From positions 124,001 through 188,000 of the forward strand of contig NZ_JXRQ01000025.1 of the NCBI RefSeq assembly GCF_000829445.1: a stretch of 64,000 nt of DNA, written 5' to 3'. This document shows, piece after piece, positions 9,411 through 18,273 of the stretch. A program made the translations under genes and the position numbers. Source of the stretch: Jeotgalibacillus alimentarius (GTDB lineage: Bacteria > Bacillota > Bacilli > Bacillales > Jeotgalibacillaceae). Under the pieces are notes generated by a model, which searched no databases, had not been told where the DNA came from, and worked only from the letters and a program-made list of their open reading frames with translations. Every line of letters starts with the position of its first letter. Positions within the stretch are counted from its first letter, which is position 1.

Positions 9411-9438
9411 ATTGATCATCCTTTCTTTGTTATGTAGT

Positions 9439-9502
9439 GAAGACCCGTGACAGTCCCTGGTCTTCGGTGCGCAGACCCGGGTCAGACCCGCTTCTACGCT
9501 AC
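9439..9502. repeat. REP-like composite element
   Basis: Two palindromic parts: a GAAGACCCG...GGTCTTC half with ACAGTCCC centre, then AGACCCGGGTCAGACCC followed by CTTCTAC. Read on the minus strand the second part is headed by GTAG. The stop TAG of the upstream permease gene (9499-9501) falls at its edge. The same bipartite form recurs at 53451-53525. Confidence 0.7.
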
Positions 9503-10401
9503 CCCTTCACAGACCCGGCCGAAATCCCTTCAACAATCCGGTCGCTCAGGAAGATGAACGCAATCAAGATTGGCAGGATACTGATGACAAGCGTCGCCCC
9601 GATTGCGCCCCAGTCGGTTGAGTACTGTCCGATAAAGTTCTGGATGCCGACTGTCAGCGTTTTGAACTGGTCTGCGCTAATGAATGTGTTGATAAATACG
9701 AATTCATTCCAGTTGTAGATCATATTGATAATTGCAGCTGTCGCGATCACCGGCGCTGTCATTGGCAGCGTGATGCCGAAGAAAATCCGGTGAACCGAAG
9801 CCCCATCCATGATAGCCGCTTCCTCGACTTCACGCGGCAGAACCTGATAAAATCCGTATAGGATCATGATTGTAATCGGCAGGTTAAATGCAGTGTACGT
9901 CAGGATAATCGACAGCGGATGATTGATCAGGTCAAGATTTGAAAATGTATTAAACAGCGGAATCAGTGTCGAGTGCACCGGAATCATTAACCCGACCATG
10001 AACAGTCCGAGAAACAGGCTGCTCTTTTTCCACTTCATTCTCGTAAGCGCGAATGTCGCCATACTGGCAAAAAGAATGGTCAGCACAACTGCTGAGCCAG
10101 TATAAAGTACGCTGTTAAAGAAATACTGACCGATGTTACCTTCTGTCCACACTCTGATATAGTTCTCAAATCTTGGTGTAGCAGGCAGGGCAAATGGTGA
10201 CAGTTCGAATACTTCCTGATTGTTTTTGAGTGAAAACAGCACGAGCCATACTAGCGGGAGAATCTGAAAGACGCCAACGATCGCGAGCACGATATATAAG
10301 AGCGTCATGCTGATCGTGTGTCTGATTTTCCCTTTTTGTTGTTCAGCAGCTTTTTGGCGTGCCAATGCGGTCTGTTTTTCAGTTAATGCTTCATTTCGCA
10401 T
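9499..10401 (-). CDS. Carbohydrate ABC transporter permease (MalG type)
   Basis: A 300-residue inner-membrane permease with about six transmembrane segments and the EAA loop near residue 195 (EEAAIMDGASVHRIFFGITLPM), which docks the ATPase. The MalG-type C-terminus ends in SAGSVKG, typical of the family's last permease. It forms the channel with the MalF-type partner encoded 12 bases upstream. No ATPase gene lies in the operon; in B. subtilis the shared MsmX ATPase serves such systems, and the same is inferred. RBS AAGGAGGCTGCTTT. The TAG stop sits at the edge of a REP-like element. Confidence 0.95.
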   Translation of the reverse strand: MRNEALTEKQTALARQKAAEQQKGKIRHTISMTLLYIVLAIVGVFQILPLVWLVLFSLKNNQEVFELSPFALPATPRFENYIRVWTEGNIGQYFFNSVLYTGSAVVLTILFASMATFALTRMKWKKSSLFLGLFMVGLMIPVHSTLIPLFNTFSNLDLINHPLSIILTYTAFNLPITIMILYGFYQVLPREVEEAAIMDGASVHRIFFGITLPMTAPVIATAAIINMIYNWNEFVFINTFISADQFKTLTVGIQNFIGQYSTDWGAIGATLVISILPILIAFIFLSDRIVEGISAGSVKG

Positions 10402-10413
10402 AAAGCAGCCTCC

Positions 10414-11292
10414 TTAATATTGAATATCTTCATCGGATACAGTGACCTTCCGGATCAGCCATGTAATAAGCAGGCAGATCACGAGCAGGAAGAACCCGAT
10501 GGCACTTGCATAGCCGAAGTCAAAACGGCTGAACGCCTGACCATACATGTAGGACGCCATCACTTCACTTGCGCCGTTAGGACCACCGTTTGTCATGACA
10601 TAAATCAGGTCAAAATATTTCAGTGATCCGACCACTGCGAGTACGATTGTTACTTTAATTACATTCATAATCAGTGGCACTTTGATCTTCCATGCAATAT
10701 CCCAGGCGCTCGCCCCATCAATCTTGGCTGATTCAACAAGTGACTCTGGGATATTTTTTAAAGCAGCATAGTAAATGAGAATATAAAACCCTGCATATTG
10801 CCAGATAATCGGAATGAAAATTGCAAACAGCGCAAGTGACGGTTCAGCCAGCCATGCCGGTGGATTTTCAATGCCGATTGACATCAATAAAGTGTTTAAT
10901 ATCCCGTTTGTCGGATGATAAATTTTCATCCAGAGCTGTGCAATTGCAACCGAGGCAAGCAGCATTGGAACGAGATAGATTTTTCTGAGAAAGTTTGCAC
11001 CTTTGATCTTACCTGCGAGTACAAGTGAAATCAGCAGGTAGCCGATCAGACTGAGTGCTGAGAATACGGCGAGCAGTAAAGAGTGCCACGCGCTATCCCA
11101 AAACGCTGCGTCCTGGATCAGCAGCGTATAATTTTCAAGGCCGATAAATGACATCTCCCCAATTCCATTCCAGTCCATCAGGCCGAAATAACCTGTCTGG
11201 AAAATCGGAATATACACAAGCGCCAGCAGCAAAAGCAGTCCGGGCGCAAGGTATAGGGCAATCATCTTCTTACTGGATAAAGCCTGATCCAT
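10414..11292 (-). CDS. Carbohydrate ABC transporter permease (MalF type)
   Basis: A 292-residue permease beginning MDQALSSKKMIALYLAPGLLLLL. Six hydrophobic segments and the EAA loop (VESAKIDGASAWDIAWKIKVPL, about 190-215) identify a MalF-type subunit. I choose ATG 11292, preceded by GAAAGGAATGATCAT, over an upstream Met lacking an RBS. It probably imports xylo-oligosaccharides together with the binding protein encoded upstream and the MalG-type partner. A 440-base gap with two structured repeats and a terminator separates it from the binding-protein gene, so the permeases are likely expressed at a lower level by read-through. Confidence 0.94.
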   Translation of the reverse strand: MDQALSSKKMIALYLAPGLLLLLALVYIPIFQTGYFGLMDWNGIGEMSFIGLENYTLLIQDAAFWDSAWHSLLLAVFSALSLIGYLLISLVLAGKIKGANFLRKIYLVPMLLASVAIAQLWMKIYHPTNGILNTLLMSIGIENPPAWLAEPSLALFAIFIPIIWQYAGFYILIYYAALKNIPESLVESAKIDGASAWDIAWKIKVPLIMNVIKVTIVLAVVGSLKYFDLIYVMTNGGPNGASEVMASYMYGQAFSRFDFGYASAIGFFLLVICLLITWLIRKVTVSDEDIQY

Positions 11293-11336
11293 ATGATCAT
11301 TCCTTTCGTAGTGTTGAGCGGGTTGCATTAGAAGTT

Positions 11337-11470
11337 GGCGAAAGATCTGCGTTCCGGGCGGAGGCTTTCCGGACGGCGGTCGCTGAGCCTCCTCGCGCTT
11401 TGCGCTGCGGGGTCTCAGCTATCCCGCTAATCGTCCCGGAGTCCCCGCCCTCCACTCCGACCTTTCGCTG
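11337..11470 (-). repeat. Structured repeat element, copy A
   Basis: Outer stem GCGAAAG (11338-11344) pairs with CTTTCGC (11462-11468). Read on the minus strand the interior holds GCTGAG...CTCAGC around CCCCGCA and an apical GCGC-AAA-GCGC hairpin. Lies inverted to copy B, 70 bases away, in the gap between the permease and binding-protein genes. Confidence 0.75.
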
Positions 11471-11536
11471 TGGAACAACTTTTGAATTGCAGTGTTGATA
11501 TACAAGTTATCCATTGTTCAATGTTGTCTATGCACA

Positions 11537-11663
11537 GCTGAGATTGGAGCGTAAGGCGGTGACTCCAGCGCGAGCAGTCGGACAGGTGAGACCCCGCAGG
11601 CGCAGCCGAGGAGGCTCACCGCCGACCGCGCGGAAAGCGTCCGCCTGAAGCGGAAATCTCAGC
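11537..11663 (+). repeat. Structured repeat element, copy B
   Basis: GCTGAGATT (11537-11545) pairs perfectly with AATCTCAGC (11655-11663). Interior GGTGAG...CTCACC and apical GGC-GCA-GCC. Opposite orientation to copy A. Confidence 0.8.
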
Positions 11664-11709
11664 CCTTTTCTGTAAAGTAAATGACTTATCAACCTAATTT
11701 TTGCGTAAA

Positions 11710-11745
11710 AGAAAAGACATACCCAAACAAATGATATGTCTTCTC
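11710..11745 (-). terminator. Terminator after the binding-protein gene
   Basis: Minus strand AAGACATA and TATGTCTT flank a 13-base loop and are followed by TTCTTTT. Placed 20 bases past the stop of the solute-binding protein gene; partial read-through would give the usual excess of binding protein over permease. Confidence 0.7.
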
Positions 11746-11765
11746 TTATCGTTAGCAGGCAGCGC

Positions 11766-13067
11766 CTACTCAGCGGCGAGAGCTTCTTCGTGCTGTTTCA
11801 CAAAGTCTGCCGGAGTAACTTCATTGCCGTACAGTGACTGAATCAGGTTCAGGTGCGTTTCAGCAACGGCTGCACTCATCTGCACATCAGCAAACAGCGT
11901 CAGGTTACTTGAGTTACCCAGCTCATCAAGTACATCAATGTACATCTCAGGCAGGTCAACGGATTCAGTGTCCACAACCGTTGCCGGAATCACACCTGCA
12001 TCCGTTACAGAGCGCTCGCCCCACTTTTCAACAAAGAACTTAACAAATTCTTTTGCTTCGTCCTTTACTTCAGAGTTTTCAGAGACGAATAACCCTACAC
12101 CAGGTCCGCCAACCCAGCTGTCGATATCGCCTGCTCCGCCTTCAACTTCAGGGAACTTGAAGAATCCGATATTATCGCGGAACTCCTGTGGAACGTCTTC
12201 ATTCGTTGTATAGTTCGGCAGCTCCCATGTACCCATCAGATACATTGCAGCGTTACCATTCATGAATTCAGATTTACCTTCATCATTTGACAGTCCGTTA
12301 AATCCTTTGTTAAATGCATTTGCATCCACAAGCCACTGAATTTCCTCTGCAGCCTGTTCAAGTGCAGGATCTTCAAATGATCCTTCGCGGTTGATCGCTT
12401 GCGTCAGCACTTCAGGTCCGCCAAAACGGTCAGCCAGATACATGTACCAGAGTGAGCCTGTCCAGCGGTCTTTATTCCCAAGCGCGATCGGTGCAACGCC
12501 CGCTGCTTCAAGGTCTTCTACCACCTGCTTAAATTCTTCATAAGTTTCAGGAACTTCAATGCCATGCTCTTCGAAAATGGCTTTATTGTAATAGATTGGT
12601 GCGATATTCAACTCAAGCGGCAGTCCGTAAGTTTGGTCATCGATTGCATAAGCTTCAGTTGTACCCGCTACGAACTGATCCTGCAGCCCGTCATCCAGTA
12701 CATCATCAAGCGGTGCGAATAACTCACCTTCGACAAACGGCTGAAGGTAACCGGCTGCCCACGTAACACCGACATCCGGCAGGTCATTGGATGATGACAA
12801 AACTTTGATTTTATTTTTATACTGTTCATTTTCAAGTACTTCTGTTTCGATTGTGACGCCCGGGTTTGCTTCTTCGTACTCAGCAATAATGTCTGAAGCA
12901 ATCATATTGTGTTGCTTCGAGCTTCCCGATGGCCAGAGGTGCATGAACTTAACAACTTTTTCACTTTCTGATGCAGTACCGCTTGCTTCTTCCCCCGATG
13001 AACATCCGGCCATAATCAGTGCAGCTGTCATGGCAGCCGCCGAAAATGTTAACGCTTTCTTTTTCAT
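11766..13067 (-). CDS. Extracellular sugar-binding lipoprotein of ABC transporter
   Basis: A 433-residue family 1 solute-binding protein. Signal peptide MKKKALTFSAAAMTAALIMAGC ends in a lipobox (LIMAGC), so the protein is lipid-anchored outside the membrane. Mature part has the KFMHLWPSG opening and the GNAAMYLMGTWELPN segment typical of MalE-like sugar binders. ATG 13067 is chosen because of the AAAGGGGGAACACATTAC RBS and the signal peptide; an 18-residue upstream extension has neither. It heads the xylose operon and delivers oligosaccharides to the MalF/MalG permeases. A cre-like site overlaps its first codons. Confidence 0.95.
   Translation of the reverse strand: MKKKALTFSAAAMTAALIMAGCSSGEEASGTASESEKVVKFMHLWPSGSSKQHNMIASDIIAEYEEANPGVTIETEVLENEQYKNKIKVLSSSNDLPDVGVTWAAGYLQPFVEGELFAPLDDVLDDGLQDQFVAGTTEAYAIDDQTYGLPLELNIAPIYYNKAIFEEHGIEVPETYEEFKQVVEDLEAAGVAPIALGNKDRWTGSLWYMYLADRFGGPEVLTQAINREGSFEDPALEQAAEEIQWLVDANAFNKGFNGLSNDEGKSEFMNGNAAMYLMGTWELPNYTTNEDVPQEFRDNIGFFKFPEVEGGAGDIDSWVGGPGVGLFVSENSEVKDEAKEFVKFFVEKWGERSVTDAGVIPATVVDTESVDLPEMYIDVLDELGNSSNLTLFADVQMSAAVAETHLNLIQSLYGNEVTPADFVKQHEEALAAE
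13047..13060 (-). promoter_or_regulatory. cre-like CcpA site at start of xylose operon
   Basis: Minus strand AGAAAGCGTTAACA matches the consensus TGWAANCGNTNWCA at all but the first base. It overlaps codons 3-7 of the binding-protein gene, where CcpA can act as a roadblock. Carbon catabolite repression of the locus is inferred. Confidence 0.5.
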
Positions 13068-13112
13068 GTAATGTGTTCCCCCTTTGTTTGTTTGGAGCTG
13101 ACTTAAGTGTAG

Positions 13113-13132
13113 CACCGGCATCTTTTGGCCGG
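13113..13132. repeat. Inverted repeat upstream of binding-protein gene
   Basis: ACCGGC and GCCGGT flank an eight-base centre, about 50 bases before the start of the sugar-binding protein gene. It may be an operator or the terminator of the response-regulator gene; no T-run favours the first. Confidence 0.4.
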
Positions 13133-13183
13133 TAGGTCACACTCATTGGGGAAAATTCCACTTTGATTAGATCGAATTTTCAG

Positions 13184-13960
13184 TCAGTTATGATGCTTTC
13201 TGAACTTGCCCGGCGTTACCCCTTCATACTCTTTAAAAATCTTATTAAAATATTTCGCCGTCTGATAACCCGCTGATTCCGCAATATCAGCTACCGGCAT
13301 AGACGTTGTTAAAAGCAGGTGCTTCGCTTTTTGAAGTCTTTTACGTGTGACATATTCACTAAATGTCAGACCCGTCTGCTCTTTGAAAATGACGCTGAAG
13401 TAACTCGGATTTAAATGTACGTGCTCTGCCACTTCCCTGATTGTCATCTGCCGGTCCATATGGCTGTCAATATAATCTCTGCCCACCTGCACTGGTGAGG
13501 TCATCTGTTTTTGGTCCTGTTCAAGACCGGTCAGCGAATGATCCGCTGCTTTTTGCATAATGCCTGCCCGCTCCTCGGAAAATTCTTTTTCAAGTGCCTC
13601 TTCAACCGACTGAATCAGTTTTTTCTTCTGCACAGGCTTCACCAGGTAATTCAGTACGCCAAGCCTGATCGCCGTCTGTGCAAATTCGAATTCGGAATGC
13701 CCTGAAAGGATCAGTGATACCGGTTTTTGGCCGAGTCGCTGAATTTCTTCAATCAGCTCGAGCCCTGTCATTTCAGGCATACAGATATCCGTCACGATCA
13801 CATGAACCTTTTCCTGCTGTGCTGTCTGAATCGCCTCTTGTGCAGAAGCAGCTGAGCGGATCATATATCTGCCATCAGCCCATACTTCTAGTGATTTTGT
13901 CAGTCCGCGCAGCGTTGTTTCCTCATCATCCACCAGCAAAATTGTTCTCTCTTTATCCAA
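13184..13960 (-). CDS. AraC-type response regulator (YesN family)
   Basis: About 258 residues. REC domain at the N-terminus: acidic pair in LLVDDEE, phospho-acceptor Asp in VIVTDICMPEM, and conserved Lys in LVKPVQKK. The C-terminal 100 residues hold two AraC helix-turn-helix motifs (TIREVAEHVHLNPSYFSVIFKEQTG and ADIAESAGYQTAKYFNKIFKEYEGVTPGKFR). I take a TTG start at 13960, eight bases after AAAGGG; this overlaps the kinase gene's end. It should activate the adjacent xylo-oligosaccharide operon when phosphorylated by the kinase. The operator cannot be assigned. Confidence 0.88.
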   Translation of the reverse strand: MDKERTILLVDDEETTLRGLTKSLEVWADGRYMIRSAASAQEAIQTAQQEKVHVIVTDICMPEMTGLELIEEIQRLGQKPVSLILSGHSEFEFAQTAIRLGVLNYLVKPVQKKKLIQSVEEALEKEFSEERAGIMQKAADHSLTGLEQDQKQMTSPVQVGRDYIDSHMDRQMTIREVAEHVHLNPSYFSVIFKEQTGLTFSEYVTRKRLQKAKHLLLTTSMPVADIAESAGYQTAKYFNKIFKEYEGVTPGKFRKHHN

Positions 13961-15704
13961 GACGCTCACCCTTTGATTCGTAATATGGCAATTCAAAGTA
14001 CACCATCGTTCCCTTTCCTTCGACACTATCAATCTGAAGTCCGTTCGTGCCATGTCCTTCAAAATGCAGGAGCAGCCTGTGATGCACATTCGCAAGCGCG
14101 ACGCCGTTCCCCCTTTTAGAGGAAATGCCTTCAGCCTTCATCGCTTCCGTCACCTGATTTAACAGTCGATCGGACATACCGGGCCCGTCATCACTGACCA
14201 TGACAAGTACGCGGTCTGATTCCACCTCAGCCACTTCAATCTTAATTTCACCAGGCTTCACTTTCCCTTCAATTCCGTGCATAATCGCATTTTCAACGAG
14301 CGGCTGGATCATCAGCTTTGGAATCTGAATCGACTTCACCTGATCCGGCAGCACGATTTTCCATGTGAGTCTGTCCCCAAAACGCATCTTCATTACAGAC
14401 ATATAGCGCTCCGCATGATCAAGCTCGTCCTGAAGTGTTACCCACTCATTCTTTTTCTGACCGTTTGAAATCGTATAGCGGAACAGCTCGGACATTGTCA
14501 CCACATGCTCAGCCAGCTCACTCTCCTCTTTTTCCTCTAAAAGCCAGTACAGCGCATTCAGTGTGTTAAAAAGGAAATGCGGATTAATCTGCGCCTGAAG
14601 CGCTTTCAATTCTGCCCGATTTTGAATAATTTCTTTCTCATACACGACCTGTATTAAATGGTTCGTCTGCTCAACCATCTGGTTATACGTCTGATTCAGT
14701 TCATTAATCTCAATTGACGATGACTTGATCTTATTTTTCTGCAGCTGCCCTTCACGCGCTTTTTTCATCGTCTCGGTCAGCTTGAAAATCGGTTTGGTAA
14801 TTACTGTTGAAAAGCCGTATGAAGCCGCACCGAATATAAGCATTCCTAACAGCGCCGACAGTAAAATAATCAGGCCAAGCACACTCGCACCTGAAGCAAG
14901 CGCAGTCATCGGAGTGGCAATATACGTCGTCCAGCCCGTCACCGGTGACGTCTCCTGCACGAGAATATACTCCTCACCGTTCAGACTGATCCGCTGTTCA
15001 CCCTCCTGATCAAGCAGTGCCTCAGCAAAATCAGTATTCGTTGTAATGACGTTATCATTAGAATCAGCAAGCACCTTCGCATCCCGGTCCTCAGAACGCT
15101 CCCCGTCAGAAAACCTGAAATAATTCGGATCAATCCTGATCACCAGATACCCGCCGCTTGCAAAACTCCGCTCAATCAGACTGATCCGCCTGATCGCAAG
15201 CAGGGACCCCGGATACTCCGGATCCTGCCCGACCCAGATCTGACGCCCCTTCTCATAATCCGCACGCACCACCCAGTACGGAGCAATCCTGTCATACAAA
15301 TATGTATCATCAAGCGGAAACAGCCGCTGATTCTCAGCACTGTACATCTCAAACGACTGAATCCCATCTGAATAAGCCTGAAACGTATTTCCGATCGTTA
15401 AAAGTGACTGCCGCTGCTGAAACGTCGCCTCCTCCCCGTCATACAAACGGGTGAGAAGCTGCTGCACAGACTGATTTGTCGCCACCTGATTCGTTAACAG
15501 ATCAATCTGTCCATATAGCGTATCCGTCTTCCCCGACGCCTGAACCGCCGTCTGCTTCAGCTGGCGCTCCGCATTATCACGCAGAATCTGCCCGCCAAAA
15601 TGATAAGTCGACACCGCCACAAAGCCCAGCACAATCACCATCACGATCAAAAACACAATCAAAATCTGATTCCGCAGCGTATTATACCTCCCCAGCCTCT
15701 GCAC
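13953..15704 (-). CDS. Sensor histidine kinase (YesM family)
   Basis: About 583 residues: TM1 (about 14-34), an extracellular dCache-like sensor to about 265, TM2 (LGLIILLSALLGMLIFGAA), a HAMP domain, then His_kinase (LKALQAQINPHFLFNTLNAL with the phospho-His) and an HATPase with VENAIMHG and DDGPGMS. YesM-type kinases sense sugars or their binding proteins and phosphorylate YesN-type regulators. A GTG at 15704 preceded by AGGGGGG-N7 is my start; an earlier GTG at 15722 has no RBS. The stop overlaps the response-regulator start. Confidence 0.92.
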   Translation of the reverse strand: MQRLGRYNTLRNQILIVFLIVMVIVLGFVAVSTYHFGGQILRDNAERQLKQTAVQASGKTDTLYGQIDLLTNQVATNQSVQQLLTRLYDGEEATFQQRQSLLTIGNTFQAYSDGIQSFEMYSAENQRLFPLDDTYLYDRIAPYWVVRADYEKGRQIWVGQDPEYPGSLLAIRRISLIERSFASGGYLVIRIDPNYFRFSDGERSEDRDAKVLADSNDNVITTNTDFAEALLDQEGEQRISLNGEEYILVQETSPVTGWTTYIATPMTALASGASVLGLIILLSALLGMLIFGAASYGFSTVITKPIFKLTETMKKAREGQLQKNKIKSSSIEINELNQTYNQMVEQTNHLIQVVYEKEIIQNRAELKALQAQINPHFLFNTLNALYWLLEEKEESELAEHVVTMSELFRYTISNGQKKNEWVTLQDELDHAERYMSVMKMRFGDRLTWKIVLPDQVKSIQIPKLMIQPLVENAIMHGIEGKVKPGEIKIEVAEVESDRVLVMVSDDGPGMSDRLLNQVTEAMKAEGISSKRGNGVALANVHHRLLLHFEGHGTNGLQIDSVEGKGTMVYFELPYYESKGERLG

Positions 15705-15790
15705 CCAAAGTCCCCCCTTCACACATTTTTCATCTACTGTAACAGACTATTTCGAAATGCGGAATAGGAGGGAATTGGAAAAAGAGTGAA

Positions 15791-15814
15791 GATGGGGGAC
15801 AGTCCCGGGTCTTC
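15791..15814. repeat. Partial REP-like palindrome
   Basis: GGGGGACAGTCCCGGGTCTTC is the right half and centre of the perfect palindrome seen at 18002-18028. It directly precedes array 3. Confidence 0.6.
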
Positions 15815-15823
15815 AGTGAGGTG

Positions 15824-15978
15824 TCGGTGCAACCGGGGGGTGGGCTGACTGCAACCAATTCCTGTCTCACTGCAACCGCGAGCTGTCTCACTACGACCAA
15901 CCCGGGTGTGTCCTGCACTCACGATGCCAAACACTGCAACCACAAACGAAAACACTGCAACAATGCCCGCGCACAGCG
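15824..15978 (+). repeat. 21-bp tandem array 3
   Basis: Motifs TGCAACC, TGCAACC, TGCAACC, TACGACC, then core ACCCGGGT (15900-15907), then TGCAACC twice. The steps are 22, 21, 21, 43 and 21 bases. This and its hairpin fill most of the gap between the kinase and the first chemoreceptor gene. Confidence 0.88.
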
Positions 15979-15989
15979 GAGCCGCCCTT

Positions 15990-16030
15990 CATGCCTTTGG
16001 GAAACAAGCCTTTAGTTTCTTAAGGGCATG
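15990..16030. repeat. Hairpin following array 3
   Basis: CATGCC and GGCATG close a stem that extends through GAAAC / GTTTC with a loop AAGCCTTTA. Followed by GAAGAGGGTGT, the sequence that usually begins the next array; here only a remnant follows. Confidence 0.75.
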
Positions 16031-16133
16031 AAGAGGGTGTGACAGTAAGCTGGGATATGCGGATGTGACACCCAATTTTGCATACACGACCCTCGCAAGT
16101 AACTATACGACGTTCAGTCTCTCCTCATAAAAC

Positions 16134-16168
16134 CAAAGACCCGGAAGCCATCCCAGCTCCCGGGTCTA
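16134..16168 (-). terminator. Terminator of chemoreceptor gene 1
   Basis: Minus strand AGACCCGGGAGC and GCTTCCGGGTCT pair and are followed by TTGGTTTT, directly after the stop at 16172. Confidence 0.7.
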
Positions 16169-16171
16169 TCA

Positions 16172-17860
16172 TCATGCATTCAGCTTAAATTTCCGTACCT
16201 CACCAGCCAACTCCTCAGCCAGTCCCGCTAGCTCATCTGCACTTGAAGAGATCGTTTCCATCGTGCTGAGTGATTGCTCGCTTGATGCAGCTGTTTCTTC
16301 AACTCCTGCTGCTGATTCTTCGGAAATGGATGCGATTTCCTGAATGGAAGCATTCATCGTTTGACTGCTACGCGAGATATCTTCAAGGTTATCTGTAATG
16401 CGGTCAACCATCTGGATCATCTCATGAATCGAGCCATTGATTTCATTGAACTTTTCACCGGTCATCGCAATTTGGCGTGTGCCTTCATTTACTTCTTCGT
16501 AGCCTTTTTCAAGTGACCCCACAACAATCTGCGATCCACTTTGAATACCGCTCACAATACCTGTAATATCGTTCACTGAGTTCGCCACTTGCTCTGCAAG
16601 CTTGCGAACTTCGTCAGCTACCACGGCGAATCCTTTACCCTGCTCTCCTGCACGTGCTGCTTCAATGGCAGCATTTAACGCTAAAAGGTTTGTCTGTTCA
16701 GCGATATCGCGAATTACACCGACTAATTTTGAGATTTCATTTGTCTGTTCATCCAGCTCACGCACTTTGCTCACTGCCTCATTCATCACCTGGTCTATGA
16801 CCGTCATTTGCTGAACGGATGATTCCATCATTTTTGAGCCATCTTCTGCACTTATCATCACATCACGGGAACGAATGGAAATTTCCTGACTCTGGTGATT
16901 TGTGTCCTGAATTTTCACGGCAAATTCATCCATTGATTCAGAAAGCGTTCCTGCATTTGTCGCCTGTGCTTCAGACCCTGAGGCAAGCTCCTGCATCGTT
17001 ACCGCGATCTGCTCACTGCCCTCGCGCACCTCATTTGCAGACTGCGTTAGCTCCTCACTTTGAGCGGACACATGGTCGGTTGCAACAGCAATTTTACCAA
17101 TGACAGCTTTTAATCCTTCCTGCATTTTATTCGTAGAAGCCACCAGCACCCCAATTTCGTCTTTACGTTTTGAATCAAGCGGTTCATGTGTTAAATCACC
17201 GTTCGCCACAAGCTCCATTCTGCCGGAAACCTTTTTTAGCGGACCGCCGATTGACTGACCCATGAATAATCCAATAGCAACCGCTGCTGCTAAAGCAACT
17301 CCGCTAATGATAAAAATAAATATTCGGTCACGCTGATAAATTGCCATATTCGAGTCATTCAATGAGGCTGACTCCTGAATATTCCGCTCCTTTAATTCCT
17401 CAAGACTGCCCTGCGATTCAGCAAACAATACGCCGCCTGCAGCAAGTCCTTCTCTAGCAGCTTCGTAATCGCCGCCTCTTACCAGATTGATATTATTCGC
17501 TACAACGTCAGTAAACTCATTCCATTCTGTCTCAAATGTATTCAACATCGCAGAACTCTGTTCACCAGGATTCGTCGCCCGGTAATCCGCAATCAACTGT
17601 TCAATCTGTTCAATATTATTTTCAGCCTCCTGCGTTAACTGAGGATTTTCATTTAAAACTGACCCAAGCATCTGCACACGCGTATTCTCCGACAACTTCC
17701 CAAGATCCACTAAAATAGATACAGGTACCAGACGGTTTTCATAAATCTCATTTCCATTTTCATTTACTGCATTCAATGCCAGCAAACTAATTGCTGCAAG
17801 CCCCACTAACAACCCCGAAATAACCAAATAAGAAACAATTAATTTTCCTTTGATCTTCAT
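16172..17860 (-). CDS. Methyl-accepting chemotaxis protein 1
   Basis: About 562 residues: short cytosolic start MKIKGK, TM1 (about 8-29), a ~155-residue extracellular four-helix sensor, TM2 ([21 protein letters not shown]), HAMP, and a long cytosolic coiled coil with the invariant tip [26 protein letters not shown] region. It relays ligand binding to CheA/CheW. ATG 17860 follows a GGCAGGGT-like RBS; two residues upstream are dispensable. No CheR-docking pentapeptide is present at the end (EVRKFKLNA). It is one of four paralogues in the window. A SigD-type -10 (CCCGATAT) lies about 45 bases upstream. Confidence 0.95.
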   Translation of the reverse strand: MKIKGKLIVSYLVISGLLVGLAAISLLALNAVNENGNEIYENRLVPVSILVDLGKLSENTRVQMLGSVLNENPQLTQEAENNIEQIEQLIADYRATNPGEQSSAMLNTFETEWNEFTDVVANNINLVRGGDYEAAREGLAAGGVLFAESQGSLEELKERNIQESASLNDSNMAIYQRDRIFIFIISGVALAAAVAIGLFMGQSIGGPLKKVSGRMELVANGDLTHEPLDSKRKDEIGVLVASTNKMQEGLKAVIGKIAVATDHVSAQSEELTQSANEVREGSEQIAVTMQELASGSEAQATNAGTLSESMDEFAVKIQDTNHQSQEISIRSRDVMISAEDGSKMMESSVQQMTVIDQVMNEAVSKVRELDEQTNEISKLVGVIRDIAEQTNLLALNAAIEAARAGEQGKGFAVVADEVRKLAEQVANSVNDITGIVSGIQSGSQIVVGSLEKGYEEVNEGTRQIAMTGEKFNEINGSIHEMIQMVDRITDNLEDISRSSQTMNASIQEIASISEESAAGVEETAASSEQSLSTMETISSSADELAGLAEELAGEVRKFKLNA

Positions 17861-17903
17861 GATCATACCCTGCCTTTAATTTAAATTAACCTTACTACTT
17901 TTA

Positions 17904-17911
17904 ATATCGGG
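17904..17911 (-). promoter_or_regulatory. SigD-like -10 element for chemoreceptor 1
   Basis: Minus strand CCCGATAT against the SigD -10 consensus GCCGATAT. A clear TAAA -35 box is not visible at 15 bases. Confidence 0.4.
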
Positions 17912-18001
17912 CGTAAAATCATGATCATATAGCCTTATATAATTTCCTTAATAAATATATTTTTCAGTTGTTTTGAAGTTTGTCACAACTGAGCATGACG
18001 C

Positions 18002-18028
18002 GAAGACCCGGGACAGTCCCGGGTCTTC
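18002..18028. repeat. REP-like perfect palindrome
   Basis: GAAGACCCGGGAC, one central A, GTCCCGGGTCTTC: perfect 13-bp arms. It stands at the left edge of array 4 while a GTAG-headed partner (18248-18273) closes the right edge. Confidence 0.85.
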
Positions 18029-18049
18029 ATAAGGGCATGAAGAGGGTCT

Positions 18050-18205
18050 GGGCGCTGCAACCGGGACTGGTGCGACTACAACTTATTCTCGTATCACTGC
18101 AATCGCGGGCCGTCTCACTACGACCGATCCGGGTGTATCTTGCCTCTGCAGCATAAATCACTACAGCCACCACTAAAAATAATGCAACCAGCCCCCACAA
18201 CGCAA
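18050..18205 (+). repeat. 21-bp tandem array 4
   Basis: Begins with the GGGCATGAAGAGGGT half-hairpin, then CTGCAACC, CTACAAC, CTGCAATC, CTACGACC, core ATCCGGGT (18127-18134), then CTACAGCC and ATGCAACC. Bracketed by REP-like palindromes on both sides. Confidence 0.8.
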
Positions 18206-18247
18206 AAAAGCGAAGACCTAAGTCTCCGCTTCTCACCCGACTGGTAC

Positions 18248-18273
18248 GTAGAGGCGGGTCTGACCCTCACTAC
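18248..18273. repeat. GTAG-headed REP-like element at PilZ stop
   Basis: GTAGAGGCGGGTC...GACCCTCACTAC: GGGTC/GACCC stem with GTAG/CTAC ends. The PilZ stop codon TAG (18270-18272) is part of the CTAC end read on the minus strand. Confidence 0.65.

Noticed and set aside
13961-14095. Longer start for the YesN-type regulator reading through the kinase end
   Set aside because: The extra 45 residues overlap the kinase gene and do not resemble a receiver domain; the TTG at 13960 has an RBS.
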